A program made the translations under genes and the position numbers. From the NCBI GenBank assembly GCA_024639405.1, contig JAHEIL010000007.1, forward strand, positions 3,814-64,106: 60,293 nt of DNA. The letters are read 5' to 3'. This document shows positions 26,745-34,019 of this stretch, piece after piece. This stretch comes from Crocinitomicaceae bacterium. Lineage in GTDB: Bacteria > Bacteroidota > Bacteroidia > Flavobacteriales_D > Crocinitomicaceae. Every line of letters starts with the position of its first letter. Position 1 is the stretch's first letter. The notes beneath the pieces were generated by a model. That model did not search any database and was not told where the DNA came from. It was given only the letters and a program-made list of their open reading frames with translations.

Positions 26745-26777
26745 TTTGCCATTTTTATTTTAGTAATTGTAGTTTTG
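26745..26777 (+). promoter_or_regulatory. promoter of the T9SS type-B cargo operon (TTTG-N21-TAGTTTTG)
   Basis: TTTG at 26745-26748 and TAGTTTTG at 26770-26777, spaced by 21 bp, match the Bacteroidota consensus. The -7 element ends 19 bp before the ATG at 26797. Confidence 0.65.
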
Positions 26778-26796
26778 TTCTAAATAAATAGATTTT

Positions 26797-28062
26797 ATGC
26801 GATTTTTATTCACGATTATTCTTGTTTTTATTAGTCATTTAATACAAGCTCAAGAAGTATATAATGAGTGTGTTTCAGCTAAAGAAATTTGTCCGAATGC
26901 AACCTATACGCTCAACAATATTGGCGCCAATAAGGCGGTATGCGGGGGCTGCGAAGATGATTTCACCTTTTGCTTCCCTTCAAGAAATACAATTTGGTTA
27001 AAATTTACCACAAATGCAGTTGGGGGATCTGTTTTACTTAATTTTTCAAACATACTTGTTCAAAGCAATCCCAATCAAGGGTCGATGTTGCAAGCTGCTT
27101 TAATCGCCACAAGTTTGCCATGTAATGCTGCATCTTACACACAGATTGGGAATTGTATTTCCAATGGCATGAATGCATTTTCTATTTCTGCAATCAGTTT
27201 AACGCCCAACACAACATATTACGTAGTTGTTTCAGGTGATAGAAATGGAGGGGCGCTTCTTCCAGCTGAAGCGACGTTTGATGTAACAATTTCAGGTGCT
27301 TCTGTAGATCGCATTCAACCAACTATTTCAATTTCTCCAGCAAGCGCTTCTATTTGCAAAGGAGCTGTTTTTACGGCAACTGCTTCTGTTACAAATTGCC
27401 CAGATAGTTCAACCTATCAATGGTTTATCAATGGAACGTTAGCTGCTACAACTTCTCAACCAACTTTTCAATCGAGTAATTTGAATCAAGGCGATGTTCT
27501 TTCTGTTCAAACGTCCTGTTTTTTACTTTGTAAAGAAGTCATTACAACTCAAACCGCTCCAATTACGGTTCAAACTGTAGCAGTTTCTGCGGGTTCTAAT
27601 CAATCAATTTTAGCAGGAAATAGTGTACAATTACAAGGAACAACAACTGCTTCGAGTTACAGTTGGTCACCAACAACGGCTTTGAGCGCACCAACTAGTT
27701 TACAACCAGTAGCAACGCCTTCAACAACTACCACATATACGCTTACAGCTCAAGAAAACGGATGTTCTGCTCAAGCGAGCGTAACGATATCGGTTACTCA
27801 AAAATTGACCATTCCAACAACTTTTTCACCAAATAATGATGGTGTAAACGACACTTGGGAAATTGTAGGAATTGAAAATTACCCAAATTGTAGTGTAAAA
27901 GTTTTTAGTCGTTGGGGACAAGAAGTTTATCAATCGATTGGCTACACGAAGAAAAAAGAGTGGGATGGAAACGGTACTGCTGAAGGGGTTTATTTTTACA
28001 TTATTGAGTTGCGCGACGAGTCAAAAGAAATTTTAAAAGGATACATCAATTTAGTGCGATGA
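26797..28062 (+). CDS. T9SS type-B (CHU_C, gliding-associated) cargo protein
   Basis: A 421-aa exported protein (FTIILVFISHLIQAQ). Residues 20-165 form a Cys-containing beta domain (CVSAKEICPNATYTL, WLKFTTNAVGGSVLL), resembling the surface-lectin-like domains common before CHU_C. Two Ig/PKD-like segments follow (ISPASASICKGAVFTATAS; VSAGSNQSILAGNSVQLQG, then WSPTTALSAPTSLQPVATPS). The last 85 residues are a CHU_C type-B sorting domain: TFSPNNDGVNDTWEIVGIEN, VKVFSRWGQEVYQS, WDGNGTAEGVYFYIIEL. Type-B cargo usually needs a PorP/SprF partner, and one is encoded next with a 4-bp ATGA overlap. It heads a four-gene operon. Confidence 0.9.
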   Translation: MRFLFTIILVFISHLIQAQEVYNECVSAKEICPNATYTLNNIGANKAVCGGCEDDFTFCFPSRNTIWLKFTTNAVGGSVLLNFSNILVQSNPNQGSMLQAALIATSLPCNAASYTQIGNCISNGMNAFSISAISLTPNTTYYVVVSGDRNGGALLPAEATFDVTISGASVDRIQPTISISPASASICKGAVFTATASVTNCPDSSTYQWFINGTLAATTSQPTFQSSNLNQGDVLSVQTSCFLLCKEVITTQTAPITVQTVAVSAGSNQSILAGNSVQLQGTTTASSYSWSPTTALSAPTSLQPVATPSTTTTYTLTAQENGCSAQASVTISVTQKLTIPTTFSPNNDGVNDTWEIVGIENYPNCSVKVFSRWGQEVYQSIGYTKKKEWDGNGTAEGVYFYIIELRDESKEILKGYINLVR

Positions 28063-28985
28063 AAAAAAGCCGCTATTTTATATTTTTAATGCTTGTGTCA
28101 GGATCATTATGTAGCCAGCAATTGACACAATATTCGCAGTGGTCAACCAATCATTTTGCGTTGAATCCAGCTCATGCAGGCATTAAAAATTGTTTAGAGG
28201 TGCATTCGTTAGTAAGAATGCAGTGGGTTGGTTTCGATGGTGCTCCAAAAAGTGGGTTTTTTAATTTATCCTTGCCATTGCCTTCTAAAAGAACCCATTT
28301 TTTAAGTGCGCGTCATGGTTTTGGAATTCGTTTTGAAGCCGATCAAATTGGGCCTTATTTCACCAATCGTTATGGCTTAGCTTATGCTGCACATTTTAAT
28401 TTTTCTCAAACGACACGCTTGTCTTTGGGAGTCAATGTCGGAATGGTGCAATTTGGATATGACGCCTCAAAATCTACCACAATTTTGCCTGATCCAACCA
28501 TTTCAAAAGAGTTATCATTGACGCTTCCCGACGCTAGTTTTGGTGCTTGGTGGAACGGGGAGAATTATTATGTTGGGCTGGTCATGAATAATTTGTTGCG
28601 CAGTCGTTGGGAAGATTTTGGAACGGATTCACGTTTTCGAATTCACACGTATTTGTATGCAGGTACGCGTTTCAAATTATCAGATAAAATCACGCTTTTA
28701 CCAGCAGCTTTAATGAAAATTCCACCTTCTGGACCAGTAGCAATAGATATTCAAGGAATGTTTGATTTTCAAAAACGGATGAATTTTGGAATAGGTTGGA
28801 GAAATACGGATGCAGTCATACTTTTTGCTGGCGTTAAAGTAAATCCACGTTTTACAGTCAATTATTCTGCAGACATTGTCATGTCGGCAATCAACAATCA
28901 AGCGCGAAGTTCGCATGAGATTTCCTTGATCTTTTCGGGGTGTGTACCTGAAAATACAGGAACATTAAAATGTCCATTATTTTAA
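28059..28985 (+). CDS. PorP/SprF family type IX secretion membrane protein
   Basis: A 308-aa outer-membrane barrel of the PorP/SprF family (signal peptide MLVSGSLCSQQ). Diagnostic stretches are QYSQWSTNHFALNPAHAG, VRMQWVGFDGAPKSGFFNLS and the later FDFQKRMNFGIGWRNTDAV. In Flavobacterium johnsoniae SprF is needed for secretion of the cargo encoded beside it, SprB. By analogy this protein should help the overlapping upstream gene's product to cross the outer membrane. The start overlaps the cargo gene by 4 bp, and two glycosyltransferase genes follow 4 bp downstream. Confidence 0.92.
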   Translation: MKKSRYFIFLMLVSGSLCSQQLTQYSQWSTNHFALNPAHAGIKNCLEVHSLVRMQWVGFDGAPKSGFFNLSLPLPSKRTHFLSARHGFGIRFEADQIGPYFTNRYGLAYAAHFNFSQTTRLSLGVNVGMVQFGYDASKSTTILPDPTISKELSLTLPDASFGAWWNGENYYVGLVMNNLLRSRWEDFGTDSRFRIHTYLYAGTRFKLSDKITLLPAALMKIPPSGPVAIDIQGMFDFQKRMNFGIGWRNTDAVILFAGVKVNPRFTVNYSADIVMSAINNQARSSHEISLIFSGCVPENTGTLKCPLF

Positions 28986-28989
28986 ACAG

Positions 28990-30114
28990 ATGCAAAAAAA
29001 CAAGAAAGCTTTTGTCTGTGTAACCAACGATTTATTGACGGATAACAGGGTCGATAAAGTATGCAATTTCTTAGTAGAAAAAGGATTTGAAGTTACCTTA
29101 GTTGGACGAAAACGTAAATCCAGTTTGCCTTTAAATAATAGAAATTATACCACAAAACGCTTACAATTAAGGTTTGAAAATGGACCTAAATTTTATGCTG
29201 AATTCTCTATTCGCTTGTTTTTGTATTTACTCTTTAAACGACAACACCTCATTGTTTCAAACGATTTAGACACTTTGTTGCCATGTTATGCGCTGACAAA
29301 GTTTAAACCTTCTGTAGATTTAGTCTATGATTCACATGAATATTTTACTGAAGTACCCGAATTAATTAACCGACCAAAAGTTCAAAAAGTTTGGGAAGCC
29401 ATTGAAATTTGGATTTTCCCAAAGCTTAAAAAGGTGTATACTGTCAATGCGTCGATTGCAAAAATGTATGCAGATAAATACAAAAAGAAAGTGGAAGTTG
29501 TGCGAAATATTTCTCCGATGTGGCAACCAATAGAAGTGCCATCTAAACAGGACTTAGGCATTCCAGATGGTAAATTTTTAGTGATTTTGCAAGGAGCAGG
29601 AATCAACATCGATCGAGGAGCAGAAGAAGCGGTGCAAGCACTTGCATTGTGTGAAGGAGTTGTTTTGATGATTGTGGGCGATGGCGATGTTGTTCCACAA
29701 TTAAAACAATACGTTGCAGCTCATGCCTTGACAGAAAAAGTACTGTTTTTTGGAAAAAGGCCCTACGAAGAAATGATGTTTTTTACCCATTATGCAGCAT
29801 TGGGTTTAACTTTAGATAAAGCGACCAATGTGAATTATGCCAATTCACTTCCTAACAAAGTATTTGATTACATGCAGGCGACAACTCCCATCATTTGCAC
29901 ACCAATTTTGGAAGTAAAAACACTAGTAGAGCAATATGAAATAGGAACAGTTTTAAGCGAATTAACACCTTTAACTATTGCAAATGCCATTCAGCGCTAT
30001 CAATCAGATTCAGAATTACTTCATAAACAGCAAGAAAATTGTAAAAATGCTGCACAATTAGAAAGTTGGGAGCACGAAAAAGTTGTATTAAATCGAATTT
30101 ATGCCGCAGAATAA
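28990..30114 (+). CDS. GT4-type glycosyltransferase
   Basis: A 374-aa cytosolic GT-B fold glycosyltransferase. The N-terminal half begins CVTNDLLTDNRVDKVCNFLV and contains LIVSNDLDTLLPCYAL and YDSHEYFTEVPEL. The C-terminal nucleotide-sugar half has VILQGAGINIDRGAEEAVQA, FFGKRPYEEMMFF and NSLPNKVFDYMQATTPIICT, which is the GT4 E-x7-E-like region. Donor and acceptor cannot be told from the sequence. It lies 4 bp after the PorP/SprF gene and overlaps the next glycosyltransferase by 14 bp, so the two probably act together on a glycan. Confidence 0.88.
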   Translation: MQKNKKAFVCVTNDLLTDNRVDKVCNFLVEKGFEVTLVGRKRKSSLPLNNRNYTTKRLQLRFENGPKFYAEFSIRLFLYLLFKRQHLIVSNDLDTLLPCYALTKFKPSVDLVYDSHEYFTEVPELINRPKVQKVWEAIEIWIFPKLKKVYTVNASIAKMYADKYKKKVEVVRNISPMWQPIEVPSKQDLGIPDGKFLVILQGAGINIDRGAEEAVQALALCEGVVLMIVGDGDVVPQLKQYVAAHALTEKVLFFGKRPYEEMMFFTHYAALGLTLDKATNVNYANSLPNKVFDYMQATTPIICTPILEVKTLVEQYEIGTVLSELTPLTIANAIQRYQSDSELLHKQQENCKNAAQLESWEHEKVVLNRIYAAE

Positions 30115-31246
30115 AGCCCTTCATGTCGTTGCTTTTGATGTACCATTTCCAGCAGATTATGGTGGTGCAATAGATGTCTTTTACCGTATAAAAGCACTAA
30201 AAAAATTGGGTTATTCGATTACATTGCATGTTTTTGAATACGGAAGAGGTAGGCAAGCAGCCTTAGAAGAATTGGCAAACGTTATTTATTACAAACGCTC
30301 GACATCTTTTCTAAACTTGTTCTCTCGTCGTCCATATATTGTTCAATCGCGCATCAATCAAACATTATTGAACAACTTATTGCATGATGATGCGCCAATT
30401 TTGTTGGAAGGTTTGCATACGTGTTATTACTTGGAACATCCGAAGTTGGCAGAGCGATGCACCATGGTTCGTATGCATAACATTGAACATGAATATTACG
30501 GCGGGCTACAAGCAGCCCATTCATTTTTCAAGAAACTGTTTTTTTGGTCAGAAAAAATCAAGTTAAAAAAATACCAAGCCATACTTCAAAAGGCACGATT
30601 CATTCTGGCGATTAAAAGTTCGGATCAAGTATTTTTTCAGCAATTTCATACCAATGTTTTTCTATTACCAGCATCCATTCCTCCAGTAAATAGTGTGCAA
30701 CAACCAACCAAACGGTATGCATTGTTTCACGGAAATTTGAGTGTTAAAGAAAATGAAAACGCTGCACTATGGCTCATTCACACACTTGATTCTTTGCTAG
30801 AAAGTGATTTCCCTTTCGTTATAGCGGGTAAAAATCCAAGTTTAAAATTGCAGCATGTCTGCCAAGAAAAAGGGGTTCAATTGTGCATCAATCCTACAGA
30901 AAACGAGTTGAACGAATTGATCCAACAGGCGCATATTCACACGCTTTTTTCTGCCATGAATACTGGAATTAAATTAAAATTGTTGGCATGTTTGGGAAGT
31001 TCTGGACATGTACTCATGAACGATCAATTGCTCACAGGAACGGATTTGGATGAATTTTGCCAATTGGCCAATGATGAAAAAGCGTTTAAAATGCATTTCA
31101 TCGGATTAAAAAACAAGGTTGTAAGTGTTGAAACATTTCAAGCCCGACAAAAGGTGTTAAATGAACAATTTTCAACATTAGAGAATTGTAGGTTGATAGA
31201 GGAGTTGGTGGAAAAAAATTTAAACGGCATTACTGAATTACAATAG
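30101..31246 (+). CDS. glycosyltransferase (GT-B fold)
   Basis: A 381-aa putative glycosyltransferase. VVAFDVPFPADYGGAIDVFY is the classic N-terminal Gly-rich start of GT-B enzymes that act on sugar chains, and VRMHNIEHEYYGGL and FHGNLSVKENENAALWLI are also typical. The C-terminal part has LIQQAHIHTLFSAMNTGIKLKLLACLGSSGHVL in the position of the nucleotide-sugar site. The start overlaps the previous gene by 14 bp. It ends the operon headed by the T9SS type-B cargo. I infer a role in decorating that cargo or making the lipid-linked glycan that anchors it; nothing in the sequence proves this. Confidence 0.83.
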   Translation: MPQNKALHVVAFDVPFPADYGGAIDVFYRIKALKKLGYSITLHVFEYGRGRQAALEELANVIYYKRSTSFLNLFSRRPYIVQSRINQTLLNNLLHDDAPILLEGLHTCYYLEHPKLAERCTMVRMHNIEHEYYGGLQAAHSFFKKLFFWSEKIKLKKYQAILQKARFILAIKSSDQVFFQQFHTNVFLLPASIPPVNSVQQPTKRYALFHGNLSVKENENAALWLIHTLDSLLESDFPFVIAGKNPSLKLQHVCQEKGVQLCINPTENELNELIQQAHIHTLFSAMNTGIKLKLLACLGSSGHVLMNDQLLTGTDLDEFCQLANDEKAFKMHFIGLKNKVVSVETFQARQKVLNEQFSTLENCRLIEELVEKNLNGITELQ

Positions 31247-31269
31247 AAATTTTAATACTGAGAAATCAA

Positions 31270-32037
31270 ATGATTAAAATACTTTACATTTTCACTTTAG
31301 GATTTTTGATAAGTTATTCATCGTTTGGTCAATCAGTTGAACACAAATCACTACTCGAATTTAGTTTGGATACGTTCAAATTATTCGACCAAAAGAGACA
31401 AAGAGAAATCCCAATTGCCATTAATAAACCAAGTTCAAAAGTTTTTAGAAAACAAAAACTTGTCATTTTCAATCACGGATACGGACAAAATAAAGGGGGT
31501 GATTATTTAGCGTACTCCTATTTGACAGAATTTTTAGCTTTAAAAGGATATTTCGTTGTAAGCATTCAACACGAACTTATCACTGATAGTTTGTTACCAT
31601 TGGCAGGAAATCCTCAAATTGTAAGACGTCCATTTTGGGAAAGGGGAGCTGATAATATATTATTCGTTATTAACGAACTTAAAAAAACAAATCCTGAATT
31701 AGACTATAAGCATATTTCGATTATTGGACATTCTAATGGAGGTGATATGACGGCTCTTTTCCCACAGAAATATCCAAATATAGTAGAGAAAATAATTACT
31801 TTGGACAATAGAAGAATGAGTTTGCCTAAAATAAAAAACATCAAAGTTTATTCATTACGATCAAGTGATCAACCAGCCGATGACGGTGTTTTACCTTCAG
31901 AAAAAGATCTTAAAATGTATGATATTAATATAATTAAGTTGGAAAGTACAACTCATAATGAAATGGATAACAACGCAAACGACAATCAAAGAAAAGAAAT
32001 TCAAAACTATATTTTCAATTTTTTGAATGAAAAATAA
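31270..32037 (+). CDS. secreted alpha/beta hydrolase
   Basis: A 255-aa exported hydrolase (signal peptide FLISYSSFGQ). IFNHGYGQNKGGDYLAYSYL and FLALKGYFVVSIQHEL give the fold's first strands, and IIGHSNGGDM is the nucleophile elbow (S155). LRSSDQPADDGVLPS is the probable acid region and the His in TTHNEMD completes the triad. It resembles the dienelactone-hydrolase/PAF-acetylhydrolase side of the superfamily; the substrate is unknown. It begins 23 bp after the glycosyltransferase gene and precedes the ParDE pair, so it may belong to a small accessory insertion rather than to the operon. Confidence 0.78.
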   Translation: MIKILYIFTLGFLISYSSFGQSVEHKSLLEFSLDTFKLFDQKRQREIPIAINKPSSKVFRKQKLVIFNHGYGQNKGGDYLAYSYLTEFLALKGYFVVSIQHELITDSLLPLAGNPQIVRRPFWERGADNILFVINELKKTNPELDYKHISIIGHSNGGDMTALFPQKYPNIVEKIITLDNRRMSLPKIKNIKVYSLRSSDQPADDGVLPSEKDLKMYDINIIKLESTTHNEMDNNANDNQRKEIQNYIFNFLNEK

Positions 32038-32055
32038 CAACTTTCGTTTAAAATA

Positions 32056-32072
32056 TTACCAAAATTTGGTAA
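32056..32072. promoter_or_regulatory. likely ParD operator (17-bp palindrome)
   Basis: TTACCAAAATTTGGTAA is a perfect palindrome (8-bp arms around one central base), ending 22 bp before the parD ATG. Ribbon-helix-helix antitoxins autoregulate by binding such sites, so this is the expected operator. Confidence 0.6.
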
Positions 32073-32094
32073 CTTTAAATAAAATTTGAAAATT

Positions 32095-32343
32095 ATGGGG
32101 CGAAATACATCTGTTTCACTTGGAGATTATTTTGAAAACTTTGTCGATAATAGAGTTTTAGAAGGAAGATTTAAAAATGCTAGCGAAGTTATTCGAGCTG
32201 GATTAAGATTGTTAGAAGAAGAAGAAAGTAAAATTATTGCGCTTAAAAAAGCTATTAATGAAGGAATTGAAAGTGGAATAGCAAAAGACTTTGATTCAAA
32301 AAAACACCTAGATTTGTTAAAGGCCAAAAAGAGAAATGGCTAA
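32095..32343 (+). CDS. parD: ParD-family antitoxin
   Basis: An 82-aa ribbon-helix-helix antitoxin of the ParD/CC2985 type: NTSVSLGDYFENFVDNRVLEG gives the DNA-binding strand and helix, and ASEVIRAGLRLLEEEESKI is the family hallmark. The C-terminal part (IESGIAKDFDSKKHLDLL) wraps the toxin. I use the ATG at 32095 rather than a TTG at 32086, since family members start at M-x-x-N-T-S-V-S-L. The toxin gene overlaps by 8 bp. A 17-bp palindrome upstream supports autoregulation. Confidence 0.93.
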   Translation: MGRNTSVSLGDYFENFVDNRVLEGRFKNASEVIRAGLRLLEEEESKIIALKKAINEGIESGIAKDFDSKKHLDLLKAKKRNG

Positions 32344-32635
32344 CTACAAATTAACAAACAAAGCGGTTGAAGATTTATCCAAAATTTGGGATTATACATA
32401 CGAATTCTGGTCTGAAAATCAAGCTGATAAATACTATTTTAAACTACTTGAAGCTTGTCAAGCTTTGGCAGAAAATCAAAACTTAGGTAAAAATTATACA
32501 GAGATTGATAATGGTATTTATGGTTATCAATTTGGAAAACATATTCTATTTTTCAGAAGAATTAGTGAAAAAGAAATTGAAATCACTAGATTTCTGCATG
32601 CTAAAATGGATTTGAAAAACAGAATTCAAGAATAA
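32336..32635 (+). CDS. parE: ParE/RelE-family toxin
   Basis: A 99-aa toxin of the ParE/RelE superfamily. The fold is visible: YKLTNKAVEDLSKIWDYTYEFW (two helices), LAENQNLGKNYTEIDNGIYGYQFGKHILFFRRISEKEIEITRFLHAKMDL (beta sheet). ParE members poison DNA gyrase; RelE members cleave mRNA. The DLSKIWDYTYEFWSENQADKYY start favours ParE. No frameshift is seen, so the pair looks functional. It overlaps the antitoxin gene by 8 bp. Confidence 0.92.
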   Translation: MANYKLTNKAVEDLSKIWDYTYEFWSENQADKYYFKLLEACQALAENQNLGKNYTEIDNGIYGYQFGKHILFFRRISEKEIEITRFLHAKMDLKNRIQE

Positions 32636-32730
32636 AACTAACGTTAATAACTGTAATAATAAAGCGGGGTTTTCATTATTAAATCTAAAGTTTTGGGCTT
32701 ATAAATCTTTCCTACCTAAAAACCAATTCA

Positions 32731-33984
32731 CTAATCCTCCACCTCGTTGTCTCTGAACGCTGATGGAATTAAGTCTGGTATAATTTTCAATACCAGCGGC
32801 AATAAAAATGCGCCACCAGGCAACATAAAGATCGCAAGAGATGGCATTGAACGTACAATGTCTTTAAACTGGGTTTTCACCAATTCTTTTTCCTCTTTCG
32901 TCAACTCTTTTGTTGTAGATTTTCGAATTAAGTAGACCAATTCTTTGCTTTGCTTGACTTCTAAGGCTAACTTATCTTTATTTCTTCCCAAAATTTTAAT
33001 CCATCTTTTGGAAAAGCGGCTGTAAATTTTTTCCAGCGTTGAATTTTCATTTAAAAAAGGAATTTTATCTTGGTTGGAGAGTATAAATTGCTCGGTTAAT
33101 GCATACGCATTGTTTTTTTCAACAAGGTCAAAATTAAAATAGAGGCACAATTCATGAATGAAATCAATTTCTTCGTTGTGCGCATCGCTGTTGGAGAAAA
33201 TAACAAAAGTGGAGATGTCAAGAATGTATCGTTTCAGTAAACTATTGTGCTTTAAATTGGGCGTGAAATCTGAAAAATCTGCTCCTTTTTCAAAAATGGC
33301 TTGTATGTGTTCGCGGTCTTTGTCGGTTAAATTAGCAGACGCTAAACAAACGTCAAAAATTGCTTTTTCTTTTTGGTCTACTTCACCATCAGCATAAGAA
33401 GCCATCGTGATAGCTGTCAAGGCATTGAGTGCCATTTCATCAAATTTTGCAAAATCGTGTTCGTTTTGATCGATTAAAAATTGATGAAATAAGATGACGT
33501 CAAAATAATTAAAAACATTGCTCAAGTAGTTGACCCAAAACCTATTTTCTAATAAGTTCATTTTGATTTCAACGCGTTTACTTAAGATGCTTTCTATGCT
33601 TTCTTCTTTGGTATCTTTCAAGAAGAAGGTAAACAATTTTGAAATGGAGTAGGAGCTATGCTTTCCGTAAAAAGCCACCAATTGATCGATGAAATCGTTG
33701 CTGTCAAAGGGTCTGTCTTGTTTGTTGACCAAATAAACCAACAAATGTGCTTCAAACAAAATAAGTGTTAATTTCTCTTCAGAAGTCCATTTCGAATCGT
33801 CTAATTGCTTGCCAAAATGCAAACGAGTAGGATAGCCAAAAATCAAACCTGTTCTACCAATCGCCGCATGGATATAGGTTTCAATGGTTTCATTTTCAGG
33901 AATAGAAATTGCAATATCAATTTGATTTTTCTCAATCAAATTAAAGTACTTTTTAATCCATCCTTTTGATCCTGGTGAAACCAT
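32731..33984 (-). CDS. LETM1-related / TerB-like protein
   Basis: About 417 aa. The start at 33984 (MVSPGSKGWIKKYF) resembles the N terminus I recall for Bacteroidota proteins named LETM1-related biofilm-associated protein; upstream in-frame ATGs exist at 33999 and 34017. A middle segment, MASYADGEVDQKEKAIFDVC, is typical of a TerB-like helical domain. The end, QFKDIVRSMPSLAIFMLPGGAFLLPLVLKIIPDLIPSAF, matches the LETM1 membrane-proximal signature. No signal peptide is seen, so it is probably an inner-membrane-associated cytosolic protein. The biofilm link is only a name; function is unknown. Confidence 0.72.
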   Translation of the reverse strand: MVSPGSKGWIKKYFNLIEKNQIDIAISIPENETIETYIHAAIGRTGLIFGYPTRLHFGKQLDDSKWTSEEKLTLILFEAHLLVYLVNKQDRPFDSNDFIDQLVAFYGKHSSYSISKLFTFFLKDTKEESIESILSKRVEIKMNLLENRFWVNYLSNVFNYFDVILFHQFLIDQNEHDFAKFDEMALNALTAITMASYADGEVDQKEKAIFDVCLASANLTDKDREHIQAIFEKGADFSDFTPNLKHNSLLKRYILDISTFVIFSNSDAHNEEIDFIHELCLYFNFDLVEKNNAYALTEQFILSNQDKIPFLNENSTLEKIYSRFSKRWIKILGRNKDKLALEVKQSKELVYLIRKSTTKELTKEEKELVKTQFKDIVRSMPSLAIFMLPGGAFLLPLVLKIIPDLIPSAFRDNEVED

Positions 33985-34019
33985 TGAATTATTGTGCATT
34001 ACAAATGTAAAGTGCAAAG

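Noticed and set aside
32636-32730. Terminator after parE
   Set aside because: Only a weak TAATAA/TTATTA pairing is present, with no GC-rich stem and no T run.
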